Origin: Hemibagrus wyckioides
Taxonomy: Eukaryota > Chordata > Actinopteri > Siluriformes > Bagridae
DNA length: 64,000 nucleotides
Assembly: GCF_019097595.1 (NCBI RefSeq)
Contig: NC_080710.1
Location: forward strand, 17,845,780-17,909,779
Direction of reading: 5' to 3'
Below, piece by piece: positions 57,163 through 64,000 of this stretch (positions are counted from its first letter, which is position 1; every line of letters starts with the position of its first letter). The notes under the pieces are model-generated. The model saw only the letters and a list, made by a program, of their open reading frames with translations. It was not told where the DNA came from and did no database searches. Position numbers and translations under genes: made by a program.

Positions 57163-58636
57163 GTCTGTACCTTCACCACATTTAACACTTATTTAAAGTA
57201 TTTACTGTGAAACGTAAGACTGTATGTGACTGTTTCTTCCAACAGATGTAAGTCTTAACTTTACCTGCTGCTCCGTAAGACAGCTCTCCCACTGAAAATG
57301 AATCTTAATTGTCCATAATTACTCTTCTACATGTCAGTTTAAGAAAAAAAAAAACAAACAGGTTGCTAAATCTGAACCCTGGCTGTCAGTGTAGGATTCT
57401 AGAGTTTATATTTAGTCTGGCTAAGTCTCTGGGCTTTCTGTGTATGATATCAAAGGTTGGCTTAGACCACTGCACTGCATAGGATTCTAACACACTAAAG
57501 CACAAAGAACAGCTGCAGCACAGATCAGTTCAAATCTCTCTACTTGGGCCTAACCCCAGTGCACTCTCAGCTCTTCTGGCCTCTTTTCAATCCTTTTGTG
57601 CTTGATCTAGAAGCATAGCCATGAACAGTGTGCTGGAGTAGAGCTGCGAAAAGAAGTGCTTTTTAGCTATGTACACCTGAACACTAAATACACATGGAAT
57701 CTGTGTAAATAGCTGGTATTAAGACAGTGTATTACTGAAACTGCACGATTCAATTTAAGGGGTTGAAAGGAGTTCATGTTACCCCGGTTTAAACAAACAA
57801 CTATAAATGTTTCCTTTGTATAACTGTTGCACTCTTTTGAATTCATCTTTAATGCCATCCATATTTAAGATTTACACAGCAAATTCCCGTGGATGCTATT
57901 AGCAAGCTGACTAGCTACAGAGCAAAATATTGGACTGGTTCAAATAAGATTACCAGATAAATTATGTTAAAAAATAGACCTATAAATAATCTGAAAAGCA
58001 TTGCTAGCTGCATTTGGAGTGTGTATAGTCTGTAGCAATATTCATTTATATAAATTCAGGAGAATAATTTAACACCACTGTAGCATGAATTCTGATGAAA
58101 TTCATACTAAATGAAAACCCAAAATCTCCCCTCACACAAAGCCCCTTGAATTTTTTCAAACAATTTGATAACTGGTGAACCGTATGAATCAAATTTAGTA
58201 TCTAACCAATTTTTCAAATATTTATATAAGCAGCAAAGCAATGAAATGAAAAAAAAAAAAAATCCATCAGCATGGCAGTACAAAGACACTGGAACATTAA
58301 ATTGCTATAATTCTCACAAGAACACTAAAACACAGTAGGAGCAAATTGATCTCTTATCTGTTCCTAGATCTTTTTCTATGTTTAGAAATAAGCCTACACT
58401 CAGAAAAGTCCTAGAAAAACAATCCTAAAAGTCTCTTTGTCTCCGTCTGTGTGTGTGGACTATTGTGCTTGATCTCTATGTGTGACTGTGAGAGCTGTTT
58501 CTGCTTTTGCGGCCTGCTTGAAGGTGAGCTGTGTGTTTCAATGAATTATGAATTTTTCCCGTTTTTGCCAAAGAGGGATGGAGTCGTCTTATCCGGTGCT
58601 GCCTGGTAACGATGAATATTTCTCTCACACCCGCAG
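57163..58636 (+). other. grik2: grik2 intron 7
   Basis: This 1.5-kb intron is bounded by gtctgt and acccgcag. I see no repeat family or gene in it, apart from short A-rich runs. Confidence 0.88.
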
Positions 58637-58744
58637 GCCCACTGGGATGGTTTGACCGGACGGATAAATTTCAACAAAACCAATGGCTTAAGGACAGATT
58701 TCGATCTGGATGTGATCAGCCTGAAGGAGGAAGGACTGGAAAAG
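58637..58744 (+). CDS. grik2: Kainate receptor GluK2, coding exon 8 (end of ATD)
   Basis: This exon encodes 36 residues, beginning [17 protein letters not shown] and ending [10 protein letters not shown], near the C-terminal side of the ATD. The acceptor is acccgcag and the donor gtaaca, phase 0 on both sides, length 108 bp as in other vertebrates. The motif [21 protein letters not shown] is shared by GluK1-3. The FNKT sequon is a conserved potential N-glycosylation site. The sequence HWDG, with Asp where mammalian GluK2 has Glu as I recall, is conservative. Confidence 0.95.
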
Positions 58745-60144
58745 GTAACAGGGTTTAACTGGAACATCATTGGAAGGAGCACATATTACACATTTGCACA
58801 CACACATATACATACCCACACTCACAGTCTGACAAGAGTTTCCCTCTCAGCTGCCTGTGACCTCCCATCTCACTGGCGCATGTCTCGGCACCTCCATGAA
58901 TAATTTACTCGATTAATAAAAGAGCTTCAGAAGCCCTCCAGTGTCATAAAACCTGAATTAAAGAGTTGATTTGCAATTACAAACTACAGCTTAGACATTT
59001 TCTGAAGACATCTGAAGCACTTTGTTTTTGAATTGGTGAGAGTGTGTGGCCCCTCTGTGCTCTCTCTGTGGAGTGTACAACCCTCAAGTGCATCTTCAGG
59101 ATTAATTGTGCCAGGCTTAAGAGAGAACGCAGTGTGGTTCTGTCTCTCTCTCTCTCTTTGGACAAGTTTACGTCAGCCATCATTTCCTGCAGCCATTATT
59201 GCCAGTAATGACTTTAACATTGCAATATTTTCTAAAGCTTAGCGCTACATATAATACAGAAAAAAATCAATGTAACATTCCATAAATGTTTATAACATTT
59301 GTAACACATGTAACAGTTTAGTATTACATGGCCACAATTCTTAGTGACATTTATGCGGATTATATCATATTATCAAATCTGCCAGGCTCTCCACCAATTA
59401 TCACTCACACACTGTATGTACCAAAAAAACAGTCTATTTCTCCCCAACAAAACTGGAGCTGAGCCACCCCATATTTTGTTTTGCACTCTCTGATATCTCA
59501 CACCACACAGAGGACACTTTTGCTTTCTGTAAAGGCAAATGAATCAATTTAGCTAATATTCAGTATATATGTAGTAAACATCATTTGGATTTCTCCTGAA
59601 AAATGTGAGCTGAAATGGTCAAAAACAGAACTTTTCATGTTTGCCCGAAAGAGATAAAAGGTACAAAATAAATGACTAAATGGATTTATTAGGCTTACAC
59701 TGAAGTGTCAGATCTAACATGTTACAGATATTGCTAATAGTGAAGTGATTAGATAAGCTTGTTGCATTTTTTTTTTTTTTGTTTGCTCTCTTGTGGCAGT
59801 CAGCATTTAGGTGTATTTAACACATTGATTAGCAGCACGAACAGAGAAACAATGGATGTTGGACAATAAATTTGTAAAATAATTATATAATATAATGTGT
59901 ATTACCGTAGAAAGACCTATAAATCCAGTTGAGTTTTTGCAATTGCAGCCAGCATTGCTACACTAAGATTACTACACCCTTTCCAACTTTTCTTAGGATG
60001 GAAAGGCTTCTTTTTCTTCAATTCTGAGCGTGTGTTTGTCACAGTGGTTTATTTAATGGTAAATTGTGAGCAGAGAAAGAAACACAAGGCCAGCTATAAT
60101 AATGTCACTGTATTAATGTCTGGTATGATTTTTTATTTTTGCAG
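58745..60144 (+). other. grik2: grik2 intron 8
   Basis: This 1.4-kb intron is bounded by gtaaca and tttttgcag. It contains a short CA-rich run near 58795-58825 and a poly-T run near 59767-59780. No gene is seen. Confidence 0.88.
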
Positions 60145-60258
60145 ATTGGCACATGGGACCCTGTAAGTGGCCTGAACATGACTGAAAATCAGAAGGGAAA
60201 GATGGCGAACATCACAGACTCACTCACCAACAGGACGCTATATGTGTCTACAATACTG
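60145..60258 (+). CDS. grik2: Kainate receptor GluK2, coding exon 9 (ATD to ligand-binding-domain linker)
   Basis: This exon encodes 38 residues, beginning [18 protein letters not shown] and ending [11 protein letters not shown]. It covers the end of the ATD, the glycosylated linker and the first strand leading into the S1 half of the ligand-binding domain. The acceptor is tttttgcag and the donor gtaagt, phase 0 on both sides. Three N-glycosylation sequons are present (NMT, NIT, NRT). The sequence RTLYVSTIL differs from the RSLIVTTIL type I recall for mammals. This is the last exon in the window; the next one, starting EEPYV in the family, is not visible before 64000. Confidence 0.94.
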
Positions 60259-60930
60259 GTAAGTATAGCATTATATTTTGGAGGAGCACATTAATGCCTG
60301 TTTAAACTTGAAATGAATCACAGCCAAAATAAAAACAATTAAAACTTCAAGTAAATAATAATTTTACCCTGTAGCAATTTAAGATGTTCTATCAGTGTGT
60401 TTTAAATGGAGAATGATTTTTGGGGGAGTTTTTGCACACTCTCTGGAAAATGACTGTCCCAGTCAGGAGGCAGCTTCCCACTGTGGTTCCTGTTTTTTTG
60501 GCTAAATTGGAAAACAGCATTGTAAGTACCTATCTCAGTGTACCAATCCCACTGGGCTTCTATGCAGGTTTGGGGAAACATGGCAAACAAAACTGTCTCA
60601 CTGATGAAGCATATGTTTTTGCAAATGTCATTTATTGGCTTGTTTTACAGATAACTAACATTTATTTCATGTTTTATTAACTGAAACAGCAGTCACTTGT
60701 GTTTGTTAAATTGTCAGAAGTACATACTTCAGTTTTAGTGTGGACTAGCAAATTTTGACATGTTGCTGTCTTATGTGTGCAATTCGTGATTAATTTCAGC
60801 AACAGTAATGCTTGTTGACATTTTAGTTAACATTCTGCACAGTGAGGCAGCTACATTTAAAGAATGGATTCATCTGATTCAGGCTGGAATATATGTTATT
60901 TCTGTATGTTTATACTTTACAGAAAGAAAG

Positions 60931-61004
60931 GAATGAATGAATAAATGAACTGATGAATGAATGAGTGAATGAATGGATGGATGGATGGATGGATGGATGG
61001 ATGA

Positions 61005-61084
<80 letters not shown>

Positions 61085-61174
61085 ATGAATGAATGGTTGA
61101 ATGAATGAATGAAATAATGGATGGATGGTTAAATGAATGAATGAATGAATGAATGAATGAATGAATGAATGAAA
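60931..61174. repeat. Compound tetranucleotide array (GAAT, GGAT, GAAA)
   Basis: Blocks in order are GAAT-rich, GGAT (60973-61002), GAAA (61003-61085, about 20 units), then mixed GAAT and GGAT, and finally about ten GAAT units. Confidence 0.97.
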
Positions 61175-63344
61175 ATAGAGAGCTTAGTGAATATCAAAAT
61201 TAACCCATGGACCCATATAAAGCTTTCCCCAAAATATGAAATTATTTCAAAAAGCCTTTCGAAATTTCTGCACTGTTGCATCACTTTCAGCATTTTACTG
61301 CAAAGGCTGGTTCTAGCTTTTATGGCCTCTATGAGGTTCTGTTAGAAATAATGTGAAGGTTTTAAAATGATAACATTAACAGCTACATAGCAGCACATGG
61401 ACTACATAATAAGTGCATGAGTATTGGGGAGTGTGGATTCAAAACAGGAGTTTACCTGAAGGTTTTCTGTAGTTTTCTGTACACTATATATTCAGCAAGG
61501 CCACTTCTCTACTATCCAGCTCTCAATCCTGGATAGTTAGGAGGCAAAAAGATATTCATGATTCTACATTTGTCACCCACACAGTTATAAACAGTATACA
61601 ACTTGCAGTGAAATGAAAATTCAGCCACTCCACCTAGACTGTAAATAAAAATAAACTACATTTAGGAACTATGTAAAAAAAGAATGAATAGAAATAATAA
61701 GAAATGGGAAGCAGTAGTGGAATGTGATGTGCGATATATTAAAGGTAGCTGCATGATGGGCTTTAAGGAATGGAAAGTGATATATTTAACTTGCTGAAGT
61801 GTTACATCCAGTAGGAGAAAAGTGTAGGGTGAAGAATTTTAATGGATATCTGGACTTTGCTGTTTTTAATTGATAGCCTTAGCCATGGTTGCCATGTTGT
61901 TCCATTTTTCAGCTTCATTTATGCAAACCAAAAGAAATGGAAACTGCTTGAATATAGACATTAGTGTTGGCTGATTGTTCACTGGTACTGGTATGATGTT
62001 GTGTTGTCAGGAAAAGGAGGAGTATTTAGCAAGCACACTCCACAACAACACATCAATGTGATCCTACAGTCTGCTCTTTCTCCCAGTAGGACTTGCATCA
62101 TGTGTCCTAAACAAGAGAAACATTTAATTCAAAACTGAATCCACTATGTGGTGTCTTATTTACTCTGTGTACACAATGTTTAGATGGCCGATCAGAATGA
62201 ATTAAGCACTACAAATCCCCGGTTTTGAAAGGTGTCTAAGGTTTAGAGGCATTTCAGATGAGCAAAAGAGGAAAAAAGAGACAAATGCAGGGAGAGGAAG
62301 GTAAAAGGGGCGAGGGCTAAGCGATAAAAGTGAGCGTTTTCATAAAATTTTAATGCGCTTGGGTTTGCTAGAGCTTCCACTGTGTAGTTCCTTTGTAGAA
62401 AGTGTTTTAATGGGCTGCTAGTGAATGCAAACGATCTGGAGCTCTGGATGTGTCATGATCAAAAAGACTTTCCCAGTGCAGAAGAAAAAAAAAATCATAT
62501 TCTTGTTAGGTGAAAATAATAACACAAAAATAATACAGAATAATAATAATACACATAGTTTTGCTTAATATTCATGGTTATTTGCAAAACAAATTAAAAC
62601 CAGAGACTTTTTATTTCTATTATAAGTTAATATGCTATAGCTGATTAATGTAATGTATTTCTATACTCTACAGTATATGTAGGAAATCCAGATGACCAGC
62701 CAGATTGTCACTATTCGTTACACTAAATCTTTCGTCTTTTGAAGGTGTTAAGCTGTGACTCAGACAATAATGGCTTTGAATTCAGTTTATTTTCTGATGA
62801 CACAGTAACAGCATTGAGCATGGGGACTGATCTGGGATACACCCTTCAAGCCCCAATAGTTATGAATCTGTATTTAGTATCTTGTATATTATATTTTTCT
62901 TATTAAAATCCCCCAAATGCATTCAAACAACCCCGCAATCAGAAGCCAGTGGCTTATTCTTGTTAATTTTAAGTGCAAGAGGGCTATCGATGAGCAACAC
63001 ACACAGGCGTGTTGGCACATGATCAGTGAACCTAAACTCAGTGTCTTAAAATGGCTCAAATGAACCATTATAATTTGTTCTTATTTAGACACAAAATCCA
63101 TTTCCTGTCTATCTTTGGGGGTCATGGAATTTTAACATTCACAAGTACCTTTGTCACTTTCTGCATTCCTTGTAGCTCAGGGAAAAAATGAAAGAGAAAA
63201 CAGAAAGTGAAATGAACTGAATTTACTTCATGAAATAGCAGAGAGTCATGTACCAAATTTTAGATGTGTAGAATTAAATATGCATCTGCTCAGTTGAAGA
63301 TCAGAAAAAGACCAAGCAACATTTTTCTGATCTTTATCTAGGTA

Positions 63345-63811
63345 GATTTGGTGAGCCAGTGCCCACTATAGAGCAGATTCCTGTTCTTTCTCTGACAGGT
63401 TGCTGTTGTAGCCAATCAATATTGTGTATATGTGCATTCAGAGATGCTTTTCTGCTCACTACAGTTTTAGAAATTGTTTTTTTGAGTTACCATAGCCTAC
63501 CTTCTCATCAATGAGGCATTTTCACCCACAGACTGCTGCTCACTGTGTGTTTTTACTAGTTTTCTTTTTTTTTCTTGCATCATTTTGTGTAAAATCATGA
63601 GATCAGCAGTTTTTGAAATACTCAACCCAGCCCATATGGCACTAACAACTATTCTACGGTCAGAGTCATCAAGATCATTCTGATGTTTGATGTAAAGCTC
63701 TTGACCTGTATCTACATGATCGTATGCATTGCACTACTGCCAGATGATTGGTTGAGAGGATAAAAGCATGAATGTATAGGCAATCCTATTAAAGTGACCA
63801 GTATGTCATTG
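63345..63811 (-). mobile_element. Partial fossil Tc1 element in intron 9
   Basis: This is another copy of the 5' half of the family seen at 36137-36860, on the minus strand. Matching blocks include cagagatgcttttctgctca, gtaaaatcatgagatcagca and a terminal-repeat-like end attaaagtgacc. The piece begins at the same internal breakpoint region (ggtgagccagtgcccac) as the foldback arms, which suggests a recurrent truncated form. Multiple stops make it non-coding. Confidence 0.75.
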
Positions 63812-64000
63812 TTTAGCCTGCTAGCCCTATGTCAAAACACCAAGAACATCTAATATTACAGCTGGGTCTGAATTATCAAGAATTGTAAAGTAAGTCTCTC
63901 ATTACCACTGAGATTTTTTTTTGGTCTACACTTACATATGAGATTATTCATTATTTTAAAGCAGCCATGTATAATGTGTCTAATGGATCCTGGCTTAAGG

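Larger units (their letters stand above)
60259..64000 (+). other. grik2: 5' part of grik2 intron 9
   Basis: This is non-coding sequence after exon 9, continuing past the window. It contains a compound tetranucleotide array (60931-61174) and a partial fossil Tc1 transposase on the minus strand (63345-63811). The next receptor exon is not present. Confidence 0.82.

Noticed and set aside
60259..64000. Search for the next receptor exon (starting EEPYV in the family)
   Set aside because: No matching frame with an acceptor was found, so intron 9 extends beyond the window.

Overview
The window looks like part of a teleost fish genome. It is AT-rich, with vertebrate-type split exons, many dinucleotide and tetranucleotide microsatellites, tRNA-derived SINEs and fossil Tc1/mariner transposons. 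One SINE family (copies at 14578-14913 and 50739-51072) resembles the Mermaid-type elements I associate with catfish and other ostariophysans. An ostariophysan host is therefore plausible but not shown.

Only one gene can be supported. It is an internal piece of a kainate-type ionotropic glutamate receptor subunit gene on the + strand, best matched to grik2 (GluK2). Eight consecutive coding exons are visible, all bounded by AG acceptors and GT donors: 18370-18537, 18983-19240, 24531-24712, 29356-29409, 33816-33989, 57019-57162, 58637-58744 and 60145-60258. Their lengths (168, 258, 182, 54, 174, 144, 108 and 114 bp) and phases form one continuous frame of about 400 codons. They correspond to exons 2-9 in the usual vertebrate numbering and encode almost all of the extracellular amino-terminal domain plus the start of the linker to the ligand-binding domain. 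Exon 1 (start codon and signal peptide) and all exons for the ligand-binding core, membrane segments, RNA-edited pore loop and C-terminal tail lie outside the window.

Layout: 1-18369 is the 3' part of intron 1. 18370-33989 holds exons 2-6 with introns of 0.4-5.3 kb. 33990-57018 is intron 6 (about 23 kb). 57019-60258 holds exons 7-9 with short introns. 60259-64000 is the 5' part of intron 9. No nested protein gene or structural RNA gene was found. Open reading frames outside the exons are short, lack recognisable domains, or come from simple repeats and dead transposons.

The introns carry at least five tRNA-derived SINE copies, three fossil Tc1-like families (one arranged as a foldback), a 36-bp minisatellite and many microsatellites. 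The points most worth a second look are a Tc1 copy ending about 50 bp before the exon 5 acceptor, long (CT)n tracts just upstream of exons 4 and 5, the foldback Tc1 structure in intron 6, and alternating AT/TG tracts able to adopt non-B DNA. I found no convincing new biological system.
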